The notes under the pieces were generated by a model, which had not been told where the DNA came from, ran no database searches, and saw only the letters and a program-made list of their open reading frames with translations. From the NCBI GenBank assembly GCA_048499805.1, contig JASNZF010000006.1:186001-250000 (forward strand): DNA of 64,000 nucleotides, in the 5' to 3' direction. Within the stretch, counting starts at the first letter, position 1, and each line of letters starts with the position of its first letter. Below, in pieces: positions 16,494 to 24,569 of this stretch. A program made the translations under genes and the position numbers. The DNA is from JAWXBA01 sp048499805. Its GTDB lineage: Bacteria > Gemmatimonadota > Gemmatimonadetes > Gemmatimonadales > GWC2-71-9.

Positions 16494-16560
16494 CCCCAGC
16501 CCCCAACCCTCGCCCCCATCCCCTAGCCCCCAGCCCCTACTCCCCAACCCCGAACCCACC
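16494..16560. repeat. C-rich degenerate heptamer/octamer block before kynA
   Basis: Units of CCCCTAG, CCCCCAG and CCCCAAC run up to the kynA ATG with no Shine-Dalgarno visible. It resembles the block at 54810-54862. It fills most of the kynU-kynA gap. Confidence 0.8.
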
Positions 16561-17343
16561 ATGTCTCTCACCTACGCCTCCTACCTCCACCTCGCCGACC
16601 TCCTCGACCTGCAGGAGCCGCAGTCGGATCCCGCCGAGCACGACGAGATGCTCTTCATCGTCATCCACCAGACCTACGAGCTCTGGTTCAAGCAGCTCCT
16701 GCACGAGGCCACCAAGGTCCAGCGGGACTTCCGGGCCAACGACCTCTACGGCGCGCTGCACACCTTCAAGCGGATGCGCACGATCATGAAGACGCTGGTG
16801 GCGCAGATCGACGTGCTGGAGACGATGACCCCCCGGTCCTTCGACTCGTTCCGCGACCGGCTCGACACGGCATCGGGCTTCCAGTCGGGGCAGTACCGTG
16901 AGCTGGAGTTCGTCTTCGGGTACAAGCGCCCGTCGGTGACGGCCGCGATCCCCGCCCAGGAGCCGGGCCGCGCCGCCGCCGAGGCCCGACTGGAGCAGCG
17001 GACCCTGCTGGATGACTTCTACCTCTTCCTGGGGCAGCGCGGCCTGAAGGTTCCGATGGCGCTGCTCGAACGGGACGTGCGCGAGGCGGTCCGCCCCAGT
17101 CCCGAACTCCAGGCGGAGATCTTCACGGCGTACGATGCCCAGCCCAACCTGGCGCTGCTGTTCGAATTGATGATGGATTTTGACGAGGGGCTGCAGGAGT
17201 GGCGCTACCGCCACGTCAAGCTGGTGGAGCGGACGATCGGGGCCAAGCACGGCACCGGCGGATCGGCGGGGATCGAGTTCCTGAAGAAATCGGTGTTCGT
17301 GCAGCTCTTTCCGGACCTGTGGGCGGTGCGGCACAGGATGTAG
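16561..17343 (+). CDS. kynA: Tryptophan 2,3-dioxygenase
   Basis: A heme dioxygenase that opens the indole ring of tryptophan to N-formylkynurenine, the first step of the kynurenine route. The ATG at 16561 gives 260 residues, usual for bacterial TDO. The distal His is about H36 in FIVIHQTYELWFKQLLHE; the axial His is about H218 in WRYRHV, followed by VERTIGAKHGTGGSAG. The frame upstream of 16561 is C-rich repeat, so the longer reading was rejected. A G-rich array begins directly at the TAG stop. With kynU it converts Trp to anthranilate once the formyl group is removed. Confidence 0.96.
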   Translation: MSLTYASYLHLADLLDLQEPQSDPAEHDEMLFIVIHQTYELWFKQLLHEATKVQRDFRANDLYGALHTFKRMRTIMKTLVAQIDVLETMTPRSFDSFRDRLDTASGFQSGQYRELEFVFGYKRPSVTAAIPAQEPGRAAAEARLEQRTLLDDFYLFLGQRGLKVPMALLERDVREAVRPSPELQAEIFTAYDAQPNLALLFELMMDFDEGLQEWRYRHVKLVERTIGAKHGTGGSAGIEFLKKSVFVQLFPDLWAVRHRM

Positions 17344-17379
17344 GGGGGGCAGCGGGGCAGCGGGGCCGCAGGGCAGAGG
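17344..17379. repeat. GGGGCAGC array right after kynA stop
   Basis: Two to three units of GGGGCAGC plus degenerate ones start at the first base after the TAG. The sense strand is G-rich. It is the reverse-complement family of the CTGCCCCG array only 65 bp further on, so the two could pair into a hairpin in a kynA transcript. Confidence 0.85.
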
Positions 17380-17409
17380 AACTGGAGCACCGTCAGTACC
17401 CAAGGAGAC

Positions 17410-17438
17410 TTGACAGGCCTCGGCGGTTTCTCAGATTC
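17410..17438 (+). promoter_or_regulatory. Promoter-like sequence pointing into the 17445 octamer array
   Basis: TTGACA (17410-17415) and, about 17 nt later, CAGATTC. The predicted start coincides with the first base of the octamer array at 17445. The same 35-nt offset is seen at 6310-6345. A transcript would run antisense to the SDR gene. Promoter activity is inference. Confidence 0.35.
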
Positions 17439-17444
17439 GGTCCG

Positions 17445-17552
17445 CTGCCCCGCTGCCCCGCTGCCCCGCTGCCCCGCTGCCCCGCTGCCCCGCTGCCCCG
17501 CTGCCCCGCTGCCCCGCTGCCCCGCTGCCCCGCTGCCCCGCTGCCCCGCTGC
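17445..17552. repeat. Tandem array, 13 perfect copies of CTGCCCCG
   Basis: The longest array in the window: 13 identical units (17445-17548) plus a partial one that ends at the stop codon of the SDR gene. G-rich (CGGGGCAG) on the SDR sense strand. Perfect identity suggests recent expansion and likely length variation between strains. Confidence 0.98.
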
Positions 17553-18329
17553 CTACAGGCACCCCAAGCGCCCCCCGTCCACCGGCAGGTTGATTCCCGT
17601 GATATACCCGCCTGCCGGCGACGCCAGGAACAACGCAGCCGCTGCGATCTCCGCCGGCTCCGCGAAGCGACCAAGCGGAATCTCGCCCAGCATCGCCTCC
17701 TCAATCTCGGCGACGGGAACGCCGGTCTTGATCGAGCGCGCCTGGATCAGGGCATGGTGCCGACCGGTGAGCGTCGCGCCGGGGAGCACGTTGTTCACGG
17801 TGATGCCGTAGCGGCCCACCTCGCCGGCAAGAGTCTTGGCCCAGTTGGCCACCGCGGCGCGGATGGTGTTGGAGACCCCGATGCCACGGATCGGCTGCTT
17901 CACCGAGGTCGAGATGATGTTGATGATCCGGCCATAGCCCGACTCCTGCATGCCGGGGAGCAGCGCCTGCGCCAGCAGGTGGTTGCAGAGCAGGTGCGCC
18001 TCGAAGGCGGCCACGAACTCGGCCGGCCCGGCCTCCACGATCGGCCCGCTGGGGGGACCACCGGTGTTGTTGACCAGGATCTGGAAGGGCCCCGTCGCCG
18101 CCAGGTGCTCGCCCACCACCGAGGCCACCTGCTCGGGGACCGCGAAGTCTGCGACCAGCCAGTCGTGCCCTTCGCCGGGGAGTGCGGTCGCGACCTCGGC
18201 CAGCCGTTCCGGGTTGCGGGCCAGCAGGGTGATGCGGGCGCCAGCCCCCGCGAGGGCCTCGGCGGTCGCCCGGCCGATGCCCTGGGTGCTGCCGCAGACG
18301 AGGGCGCGCTTGCCGTTGAGTTGGGTCAT
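17553..18329 (-). CDS. SDR-family protein lacking the classical YxxxK catalytic pair
   Basis: A 258-residue Rossmann protein of the short-chain dehydrogenase family: cofactor loop GSTQGIGRATAEAL near residue 11, VADFAVPEQ, LVNNTGGP, INIISTSVKQP, and the C-terminal FLASPAGGYITGINLPVDGG. Where classical members have YxxxK the segment reads SNTIRAAVANWAKTL, so both the Tyr and the Lys are absent. Such FabG-like homologues are a known atypical subgroup; the activity is unknown. The ATG at 18329 fits the N-terminal start MTQLNGKRALV. A 13-unit octamer array begins at its stop. Confidence 0.85.
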   Translation of the reverse strand: MTQLNGKRALVCGSTQGIGRATAEALAGAGARITLLARNPERLAEVATALPGEGHDWLVADFAVPEQVASVVGEHLAATGPFQILVNNTGGPPSGPIVEAGPAEFVAAFEAHLLCNHLLAQALLPGMQESGYGRIINIISTSVKQPIRGIGVSNTIRAAVANWAKTLAGEVGRYGITVNNVLPGATLTGRHHALIQARSIKTGVPVAEIEEAMLGEIPLGRFAEPAEIAAAALFLASPAGGYITGINLPVDGGRLGCL

Positions 18330-18429
18330 GCTGGTTAAGGTAAACACAGGGGGGCTGCGGGGCACGGGGGCGGGGGCGGAGGGGCAGGCCGACGAGCTGG
18401 GTGCGCATCAGTGGCGGCGATCCAATCGG

Positions 18430-18564
18430 TGTCATCCCGAGGAGCAGGGCGACGAGGGATCTTGCATGCTCCAGCTCGATCCCGGTGCACCGCGCTCGCC
18501 TCATGCCATGCGTTGGCAAGATCCCTCCACCTCGGTGCTGCGCACCTCGGTGTTCGGGATGACA
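18430..18564. repeat. Palindromic MITE/REP-like element, copy 2
   Basis: About 135 bp with ends GGTGTCATCCCGA and TCGGGATGACACC. Both arms contain GAGGGATCTTG on opposite strands, as in the element at 8626-8727. It sits in the 448-bp gene-free stretch 18330-18777, which otherwise holds one REP-like copy and an octamer array. Confidence 0.82.
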
Positions 18565-18593
18565 CCCCGGGCGGACTGGATCAATATCCTTCC

Positions 18594-18624
18594 GGGCCGA
18601 GCAGGCGCGGGCCATACAGGATCC
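18594..18624. repeat. REP-like palindrome, diverged single copy
   Basis: GGGCCGAGCAGGCGCGGGCC followed by ATACAGGATCC, matching the palindrome plus TACAGGATC part of the third 56-bp unit at 13967. An octamer array follows 28 bp later, as at 13855-14053. Confidence 0.6.
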
Positions 18625-18651
18625 CCCCAACCCAACTCACCTCCGGCCCCG

Positions 18652-18693
18652 CTGCCCCCGCTGCCCCCGCTGCCCCGCTGCCCCGCTGCCCCG
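18652..18693. repeat. Tandem array of CTGCCCCG with two 9-bp variants
   Basis: Units at 18652 and 18661 are CTGCCCCCG (9 bp); those at 18670, 18678 and 18686 are CTGCCCCG. Pyrimidine-rich on the sense strand of the downstream dipeptidase gene. The single-base length variants look like slippage. Confidence 0.95.
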
Positions 18694-18777
18694 CCGAGCT
18701 GCCCGCCTCCCTTGTGTGTCCCCCCGCGACTTCCCACCTTTCCGCCTCCACCGTCCCTTTCGCCGAAGGCCCGCCCG

Positions 18778-19989
18778 ATGACCGCACGACGACTCCTGGT
18801 TCTGTTCGCCCTGGCTGCTCCCGCGCCCCTGGCCTCCCAGGCCGCCGATCCCGCCATGGAACTCGCCCGACGGGTGCTCCGCACCACCCCGCTGATTGAC
18901 GGCCACAACGACCTCCCCTGGGCCATCCGCAACGATCCCACGGCGCGCGGCAACGTCGCCCGGTATGACCTCCGGACCAGGGCGCCCGGGCACACCGACA
19001 TCGCCCGGCTGCGGCAGGGGATGGTCGGCGGGCAGTTCTGGTCGGTCTATGTCCCCGGTGAGTACGCCGATTCCGGCTTCGCCCGGGTCCAGCTCGAGGA
19101 GATCGACATCGCCCGCCGCGTGATCGAGCGCTATCCCGACGTGCTCGAACTGGCGCTGACCGCGGCGGATGTCCGCCGCAGCTTCGCCGCCGGGAAGATC
19201 GGCTCACTCCTCGGCATGGAGGGCGGCCACGCGATCGAGAACTCCCTCGGCGCCCTGCGCAGCTACTACGACCTCGGCGCCCGCTACATGACGCTCACCC
19301 ACAACGTCACCCTCGACTGGGCCGATGCCGCCGCCGGGCCGGCGACCCACGGTGGGCTCACCGACTTCGGCCGGGACGTCGTGCGCGAGATGAACCGGCT
19401 CGGGATGCTGGTGGACCTCTCCCACACCTCGCCCGAGACGATGAACGACGCGCTCGACGTGGCCCAGGCCCCGGTGATCTTCAGCCATTCCAACGCCCGT
19501 GCCCTCGCCGATCACGTCCGCAACGTGCCGGACGCGATCCTCCGCCGCCTGCCCGCCAATGGCGGCGTGGTGATGGTCACCTTCGTGCCGGGCTTCACCA
19601 GCCAGGCGTTGATCGACCATGGCCGAGCCGTGACCGCCACCCGTCAGGCCGCCGCGGCCCGGTTCGGCGCCGACACCGCCGCGGCGCGCCGGGCGGTGGA
19701 TGCGTGGCGGGCCGACAACCCGGCCCCGCGCGCCACCCTCGCGCAGGTGGCCGATCACATCCACTACATCCGCACCGTGGCCGGCGTGGACCATGTCGGG
19801 ATCGGCGGCGACTTCGACGGGATCACCGAGGTCGTGCTCGGCCTCGAGGATGTCTCCACCTATCCGGCGCTGTTCGCGGAACTGGCACGCCGCGGGTGGA
19901 CCGAGTCCGACCTCCGGAAGCTGGCCGGCGAAAACATCCTCCGCGCGCTCGAGGCCGCCGAGGCCACGGCCCAGCGACTGCGGCGGTGA
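18778..19989 (+). CDS. Membrane dipeptidase (peptidase M19, renal-dipeptidase family), secreted
   Basis: A 403-residue zinc dipeptidase with an N-terminal signal peptide (MTARRLLVLFALAAPAPLASQA). Metal ligands are visible in the family pattern: PLIDGHNDLPW (HxD), GMEGGHAIEN (bridging Glu), LVDLSHTS and VIFSHSNAR. The C-terminal GIGGDFDGI also fits. It hydrolyses dipeptides, sometimes with D-residues, in the periplasm or on the surface. The longer upstream reading is repeat DNA; the ATG at 18778 gives the signal peptide. It overlaps the following membrane-protein gene by GTGA. Confidence 0.93.
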   Translation: MTARRLLVLFALAAPAPLASQAADPAMELARRVLRTTPLIDGHNDLPWAIRNDPTARGNVARYDLRTRAPGHTDIARLRQGMVGGQFWSVYVPGEYADSGFARVQLEEIDIARRVIERYPDVLELALTAADVRRSFAAGKIGSLLGMEGGHAIENSLGALRSYYDLGARYMTLTHNVTLDWADAAAGPATHGGLTDFGRDVVREMNRLGMLVDLSHTSPETMNDALDVAQAPVIFSHSNARALADHVRNVPDAILRRLPANGGVVMVTFVPGFTSQALIDHGRAVTATRQAAAARFGADTAAARRAVDAWRADNPAPRATLAQVADHIHYIRTVAGVDHVGIGGDFDGITEVVLGLEDVSTYPALFAELARRGWTESDLRKLAGENILRALEAAEATAQRLRR

Positions 19990-21263
19990 GCCTGGCGCTC
20001 CTGGCGCTGGCGCTCGCCACCGTGGGTCTCCTCACCTCCCGGGCCACGGTGCGTACCCGCATCCTGCTGGGTGCCCTGGGCGTTGGCCTCGCCTCGGCCA
20101 GCCTGCACGCCGTGGCGGGCGGAGACGGCCCGGGCGCGTTCACGGGAGTGGACCTCGACGCCAACGGGCTCGCCTTCCTGCAGGCGGTAAGTGGTCTCCT
20201 GATCCTCGGCTTCGCCGCGGCCTGGAGCGCCGGAGGGGGCCTGCCGCTGGCAGTGGTGACGGTGGCCGCCGCGGTTGCCGGGCGACCGCTCTTCCTCGCG
20301 GCGGGCCTGCTGCGGCCAGTGGGAATCGCCGCGGGACTCCTCGCCCTGCTGGTGTTCGGCTGGCTGGTCGTTGCCCGGTTGCGTCCCGGCCGACTGCTGG
20401 TGGCCATCGACCGTGGCCTGCTCGATCCCCGGGGCCGAAGCGGTTGGCGCACTACCGATGCATGGGCCGTGACTCCACCCCTCCTCGCCGCCGGTGCAGC
20501 CACCCTGGGAGCGCTCCTCGTTCCCCACCTCTGGACGGTGCTGGGCGGCGCGGTGATCGCCACGGTCGCGGCCTGGCTCGCCTTCCGCCAGGCCCACCGC
20601 GCCGCCTGGCTGCTGTGGCCGGCCGCGGTGCTGATCGCGGTGACCCTGCTCTGGTCGGTACGGCTGGCCGGACCCCTTGGGGGGTGGATCCCCTCGCTGG
20701 TCGACGGGCCGTTTTCTCCCCGTGCCGCCCAGGGGCTGGCGCTGATGGTCGGCGGGGCCGGCCTGGTGCTGGCCGGCGCGTGGCCACTCCATGGCCTCAC
20801 CGTTCCCGTGCTGCTCGGGCCGATCGTCGTGGCCGTGGCTGGCGTCTTTGCCACCCTCCTCATTCCCGATGGCGTCCAGTGGTTGCAGCCGCTCGCGGCA
20901 CCACTCGCCCTCGTCGCGATGCTGCACGCGCTGGCGTGGCGGCGCGTGGACCAGTTCCTCGCGATGGCCGGGTTGTACGGGCTCTGGACCGGGACGAGGG
21001 CGGGTGCGCTGGGAGGAGCCCTGCTGATCGGCACCGCGTGGTGCCTCGCGGTGGCCCCCACGACCTGGATTGGGCGGGTCCCCGTTCCGCCGGCCGGCCG
21101 GCGCCTGGCATGGTTGATTCCCATCGTCGGCGCGCTCGCCGTCCAGCGCGGTGCGATCGCCACCGAGACGGTGTATGCCGTGCTGGCGACGCTGGTCGCA
21201 GCGGCCGGAGTCGTTGGCTTTTCCACCAGCCGACCATCCGCTGTGGTTGCCCCACCGCGCTGA
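19986..21263 (+). CDS. Polytopic membrane protein of unknown function
   Basis: A 425-residue protein made almost entirely of hydrophobic segments (about twelve predicted helices) rich in Ala, Leu, Gly and Val. It starts at a GTG overlapping the dipeptidase stop (GTGA, 19986-19989). No transporter signature or catalytic motif was recognised. Coupling to the dipeptidase suggests a linked function, possibly handling its products, but that is a guess. A much longer in-frame reading upstream only covers the dipeptidase gene in another frame. Confidence 0.7.
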   Translation: MSLALLALALATVGLLTSRATVRTRILLGALGVGLASASLHAVAGGDGPGAFTGVDLDANGLAFLQAVSGLLILGFAAAWSAGGGLPLAVVTVAAAVAGRPLFLAAGLLRPVGIAAGLLALLVFGWLVVARLRPGRLLVAIDRGLLDPRGRSGWRTTDAWAVTPPLLAAGAATLGALLVPHLWTVLGGAVIATVAAWLAFRQAHRAAWLLWPAAVLIAVTLLWSVRLAGPLGGWIPSLVDGPFSPRAAQGLALMVGGAGLVLAGAWPLHGLTVPVLLGPIVVAVAGVFATLLIPDGVQWLQPLAAPLALVAMLHALAWRRVDQFLAMAGLYGLWTGTRAGALGGALLIGTAWCLAVAPTTWIGRVPVPPAGRRLAWLIPIVGALAVQRGAIATETVYAVLATLVAAAGVVGFSTSRPSAVVAPPR

Positions 21264-21334
21264 GCGCGGCATATTCCATGTTCAATCCCATGTGAATCAG
21301 TCGGAAATCATCGACCTTCAGTCTGGAGTGCACC

Positions 21335-21940
21335 ATGGCCCACGTCCTTCCGCCACTCGCCTACGCGACCAACGCCCTTGAGCCCCACATCGATGCTCGG
21401 ACGATGGAGATCCATCACGGCAAGCACCACGCCGCCTACGTCAACAACCTGAATGCCGCGCTGGAGGGCCACGCGGCCCTGGGCGAGAAGTCGCTGGAGG
21501 CGCTGCTCGGCGACCTCTCCGCGGTGCCGGAGGGGATTCGCACCGCCGTCCGCAACAACGGTGGCGGCCACTACAACCACTCGCTGTTCTGGGAGATCAT
21601 GACGCCGGGTGGCGCCAAGGAACCGACCGGCGACCTGGCCGCCGCGATCGACAAGACCTTCGGCGGCTTCGCGGCCTTCAAGGAGCAGTTCGCCAAGGCG
21701 GCAGCGACGCGCTTTGGCAGCGGCTGGGCCTGGCTGTCACAGGCCAAGGACGGCACCCTGGTCGTGGAGAGCACCCCGAACCAGGACCCGCCGCTGCTCG
21801 AAGGGCGCCACGCCCTCCTTGGCTGCGATGTTTGGGAGCATGCCTACTACCTGCACTACCAGAATCGGCGTCCGGACTATGTCTCGGCCTGGTGGAACGT
21901 CGTGAACTGGGACAAGGTGGCGGAGCGGTTCAAGAAGTAG
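21335..21940 (+). CDS. sodA: Superoxide dismutase, Fe/Mn family
   Basis: A 201-residue cytoplasmic superoxide dismutase. The metal ligands are visible: the first His in EIHHGKHHAAYVNNLN, the second in GGGHYNHSLFWEIM, and Asp plus His in CDVWEHAYYLHY. The GGGH context and NQD segment favour manganese or a cambialistic enzyme rather than strict iron. CTGGAG before the ATG is a fair ribosome site. A purine-rich GAGAAGC repeat follows the TAG stop. Peroxiredoxin lies downstream on the same strand, a plausible oxidative-stress pair. Confidence 0.95.
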   Translation: MAHVLPPLAYATNALEPHIDARTMEIHHGKHHAAYVNNLNAALEGHAALGEKSLEALLGDLSAVPEGIRTAVRNNGGGHYNHSLFWEIMTPGGAKEPTGDLAAAIDKTFGGFAAFKEQFAKAAATRFGSGWAWLSQAKDGTLVVESTPNQDPPLLEGRHALLGCDVWEHAYYLHYQNRRPDYVSAWWNVVNWDKVAERFKK

Positions 21941-21963
21941 GCAGCGAGAAGCAAGAAGCGAGA
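21941..21963. repeat. Purine-rich AGCGAGAA/AGCAAGAA repeat after sodA
   Basis: Three degenerate 7-8 bp units directly after the TAG stop. The same unit type is seen near 8527-8560. Confidence 0.7.
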
Positions 21964-22074
21964 AGTACGCGGTGAGGGGTGGTGGGATGACGAGGCATGC
22001 AGGTGAGGGGGCATGCCACCGGTGTGCCCCCTGTTCATGATCAAGCCGTGTCACTTCAATCTGGAATGCGTGTC

Positions 22075-22530
22075 ATGTCCCTCCCCGCCATTGGCGCCCC
22101 GGCTCCCGACTTCACGCTCGCCTCGACCTCTGGGGAGATGGTCACCCTCTCCGGCTTGCGGGGCCGCAAAGTGCTCCTGGCGTTCTTCCCGCTGGCGTTT
22201 ACGAGCACCTGCACCGAGGAACTCTGCGCCATGTCGGAGGACTACGCCGCGTTCGAGGCTGCCGGGGCGACGATCCTGCCGATCAGCGTGGATGCCATCC
22301 CGTCGCTGCGCGCCTACAAGGCCCACGAGCGGATGACGGTGGACCTCCTCAGCGACTTCAAGCGGGTGGTCAGCCGGCTCTACGGCGTGCTCAACGAGGA
22401 GAAGTACACCGCACGCCGTTCCTATTTCCTGGTCGATGCCGACGGGATCCTCCGCTGGGCGCACGTCGAGGAGCACAACGGACTCCTGCGGGAGAATCGC
22501 GAGCTCCTGGAGCAGATCGCCTCGGCATGA
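22075..22530 (+). CDS. Peroxiredoxin, BCP/PrxQ type
   Basis: A thiol peroxidase of 151 residues. The peroxidatic Cys is C46 in PLAFTSTCTEE (PxxxTxxC). A second Cys five residues later (C51, TCTEELC) matches the CxxxxC spacing of atypical 2-Cys PrxQ/BCP enzymes, which form an intramolecular disulfide. The start at 22075 (MSLPAIGAPAPDF) is where homology begins; an in-frame ATG three codons upstream is possible. The stop overlaps the following small gene as ATGA. Confidence 0.92.
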   Translation: MSLPAIGAPAPDFTLASTSGEMVTLSGLRGRKVLLAFFPLAFTSTCTEELCAMSEDYAAFEAAGATILPISVDAIPSLRAYKAHERMTVDLLSDFKRVVSRLYGVLNEEKYTARRSYFLVDADGILRWAHVEEHNGLLRENRELLEQIASA

Positions 22531-22901
22531 CGGCACCCCTTGGGGGGGCGCCCGCCCCATCGCTGCCGCTGGAACCGGGAGTGATGGCGCGGTGGGGAAT
22601 CGCTTACGAGTCGGGGCAGGGGGTGCTGGGTCTGGCCCCGTCGATGGATCCGGGGGAGCGGACCATCCGGTGTCCCCCGTTCCGCGCCGGTCGCACCGTC
22701 GTGGTGCTGGAGTACCGTCGCCGCCCGTCGAGCGTGGTGCTCCGCGTCGAAGTCACCTTTGGCCCGGCCATGCGGGTGGAGGCCACCCTCCCCGGGGCAC
22801 GGGTTGGGACGCCGGCCCTGGTCGATGATGTTCCGATGCCGGGCCCCCGCGTGGCCTTCGAGGCGCGCGGGGCCCATGAGGTGGTCTGGATGGAGGCATG
22901 A
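22527..22901 (+). CDS. Hypothetical protein coupled to peroxiredoxin
   Basis: A 124-residue reading frame beginning at an ATG that overlaps the peroxiredoxin stop (ATGA, 22527-22530). The sequence is rich in Val, Arg, Pro and Gly with beta-like alternation (TVVVLEYRRRPSSVVLRVEV, MRVEATLPGARV). It has no signal peptide, membrane segment or known motif. The overlap is the main reason to think it is real. Confidence 0.5.
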   Translation: MTAPLGGAPAPSLPLEPGVMARWGIAYESGQGVLGLAPSMDPGERTIRCPPFRAGRTVVVLEYRRRPSSVVLRVEVTFGPAMRVEATLPGARVGTPALVDDVPMPGPRVAFEARGAHEVVWMEA

Positions 22902-22959
22902 CGGTCGGCGGGGTGCAACCAGGGATGGCACCGGCCGGCACCGCGGTGGAGGTTTCCCG

Positions 22960-23967
22960 GTGAAACTCGGACCCCGATGGTTGGCTGCTGCACTGCTCGT
23001 GGCGGCGGGCCTCGTGGCGCGCGCCACGCCCGCGGGCGCCCAGGACCTCACCGCGATCCGGGGCATCGTGCACGACCTCGCCGGCACCCCGCTCCCGGGT
23101 GTCGAAGTGGTGCTGGTCGGGATGGACCGGAGCGTCTACACCAACGCCCGGGGGCAGTTCGTCCTCGACGGCCTCCGCTTCCGGGTCTACAACCTGCTGA
23201 TCCGCCACCCCGGCTATGCGGCGGCCCGCGCCCGCGTCCCCGCCGAGACCGCTGAGCCGACCGAGATCGACGTCTACCTGACCCAGATCCCCCATGTGCT
23301 CGACAACATCGTCGTCACCGGTACCCGGCCGGGCCTCCACGGCCTCGTCGGCGATTCGGTGCGCCGCCCGATCCCCGGGGCCCGGGTGGTCCTGCTGGGC
23401 GGCGCCGGGAGCACGACCACCGACAGCGTGGGGTACTTCAGCTTTCCGGACATCAAGCGCGGGCCACATGTCGTGTTGGCGGAGATGCCGGGGATGGTCA
23501 GCCGACCGTTGCACGTGGAGGTTCCGGCGAGTCGCAACCTCGAGGTGGTGCTGTTCATGGCCCCCGAGCCGCCGGGATACCGGCGCGACTTCGCCGAGGA
23601 GGCGGCGCTCGAGGACCTGGGGAAGCGATTGGCGTGGAATCCTGCCCGGACCCGGATGACACGGCAGGAGCTGGAGCGATCGGAGGGGCGGGCGCTGTGC
23701 GACATCGCCCGGATCCGGGCCTCGATCCGGAGCGAGGAGCCCGACGTCATCCTCAACGGGGTCCACGTCCTGCGGCAGTGGCCACTCTGCGGCTGGAACG
23801 CCGATGAGATCGAGCTGGTGGAATGGGGAGTCGACCCCTGCACCGACGTGACCGGTACCACGGCGGCCCTGCTGGGGGTCTACTGTACCGGAGCCCGGGC
23901 CCAATCGCTGCTGCGGGGCCGTGCCGGCGTGCGCAACGGGTTCGTGATGATCTGGACCCGCCCGTAG
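22960..23967 (+). CDS. Secreted protein with two carboxypeptidase-regulatory-like domains
   Basis: A 335-residue exported protein with signal peptide (WLAAALLVAAGLVARATPAGAQ). Two CarboxypepD-reg-like beta-sandwich repeats follow: GIVHDLAGTPLPGVEVVLVG...YTNARGQFVLDGL and RRPIPGARVVLLGG...TDSVGYFSFPDI. The C-terminal third has four Cys (LCDIAR, PLCGW, PCTDV, YCTG) and looks like the plug-related tail of TonB-linked outer-membrane proteins without a barrel. The GTG start at 22960 has a GGAGG about 8 nt upstream. A similar protein is encoded at 57571-58644. Confidence 0.72.
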   Translation: MKLGPRWLAAALLVAAGLVARATPAGAQDLTAIRGIVHDLAGTPLPGVEVVLVGMDRSVYTNARGQFVLDGLRFRVYNLLIRHPGYAAARARVPAETAEPTEIDVYLTQIPHVLDNIVVTGTRPGLHGLVGDSVRRPIPGARVVLLGGAGSTTTDSVGYFSFPDIKRGPHVVLAEMPGMVSRPLHVEVPASRNLEVVLFMAPEPPGYRRDFAEEAALEDLGKRLAWNPARTRMTRQELERSEGRALCDIARIRASIRSEEPDVILNGVHVLRQWPLCGWNADEIELVEWGVDPCTDVTGTTAALLGVYCTGARAQSLLRGRAGVRNGFVMIWTRP

Positions 23968-23976
23968 TGGTACCGC

Positions 23977-24414
23977 CTACGCCACGTCGTCGGTGTCGAC
24001 CTGCCCGGTGACGCGCCGGCTGATGTGGGACCAGGTCATCCCGATGCCCAGCAGCAACCCCGCCACCACCAGCGCAATCCAGGTGATCGAGGTCGAGCTC
24101 GAGACCGAGACGAGGTTCCAGCGCGCCAGCAGCCAGACGATGGCGGCGCACAACGCCACGGTCAGGCCGGCACCCAGGGGACCGATGGAGCGCCGGGTGG
24201 CCTGGACGGCAAAGATCCAGCCGATGATCAGGAGGATGCCGAGCACCAGCATCGCCGGGTGGGGATAGCCGGGGGGCAAGGGGCGGTGGAAGAGCGGATC
24301 GAGCGACCAGTGGTAGAACGAAGTGCCGGACGGGTTGTAGGTGGCGATGACCAGCGCCATCGCCGCGCCGATGCGCCCAACGGTGCCCTTGAGGCCTGGA
24401 CCAGTTTCGGCCAT
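23977..24414 (-). CDS. Small four-helix membrane protein, DUF6524-like
   Basis: A 145-residue protein with about four transmembrane segments. Features are an N-terminal ATYNPSGTSFYHWSLDP segment, FAVQATRRSIGPLGAG and a charged C-terminus (VTGQVDTDDVA). It resembles the uncharacterised DUF6524 family as I recall it; function unknown. The ATG at 24414 was chosen because homology-like sequence begins there. It is divergent from the M14 peptidase gene across a 155-bp gap. Confidence 0.65.
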   Translation of the reverse strand: MAETGPGLKGTVGRIGAAMALVIATYNPSGTSFYHWSLDPLFHRPLPPGYPHPAMLVLGILLIIGWIFAVQATRRSIGPLGAGLTVALCAAIVWLLARWNLVSVSSSTSITWIALVVAGLLLGIGMTWSHISRRVTGQVDTDDVA

Positions 24415-24569
24415 GTCAGTCCGACTCCGCGTGAGTGAGGTAGGCTCGGCGGGAACGTAGCGCCAGCGAAGAGGGCCGACAAGCAGTGGCATCCGCCCCG
24501 GCCCCGTTCCGGGATACATTACCGGAGCTCCCAGCGATCGCCCCTGCCTGCCACGCCTCCGAGGTTCCG

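Noticed and set aside
17445..17552. CTGCCCCG arrays as a CRISPR array
   Set aside because: Units are 8 bp, contiguous and without spacers; no cas genes are nearby.
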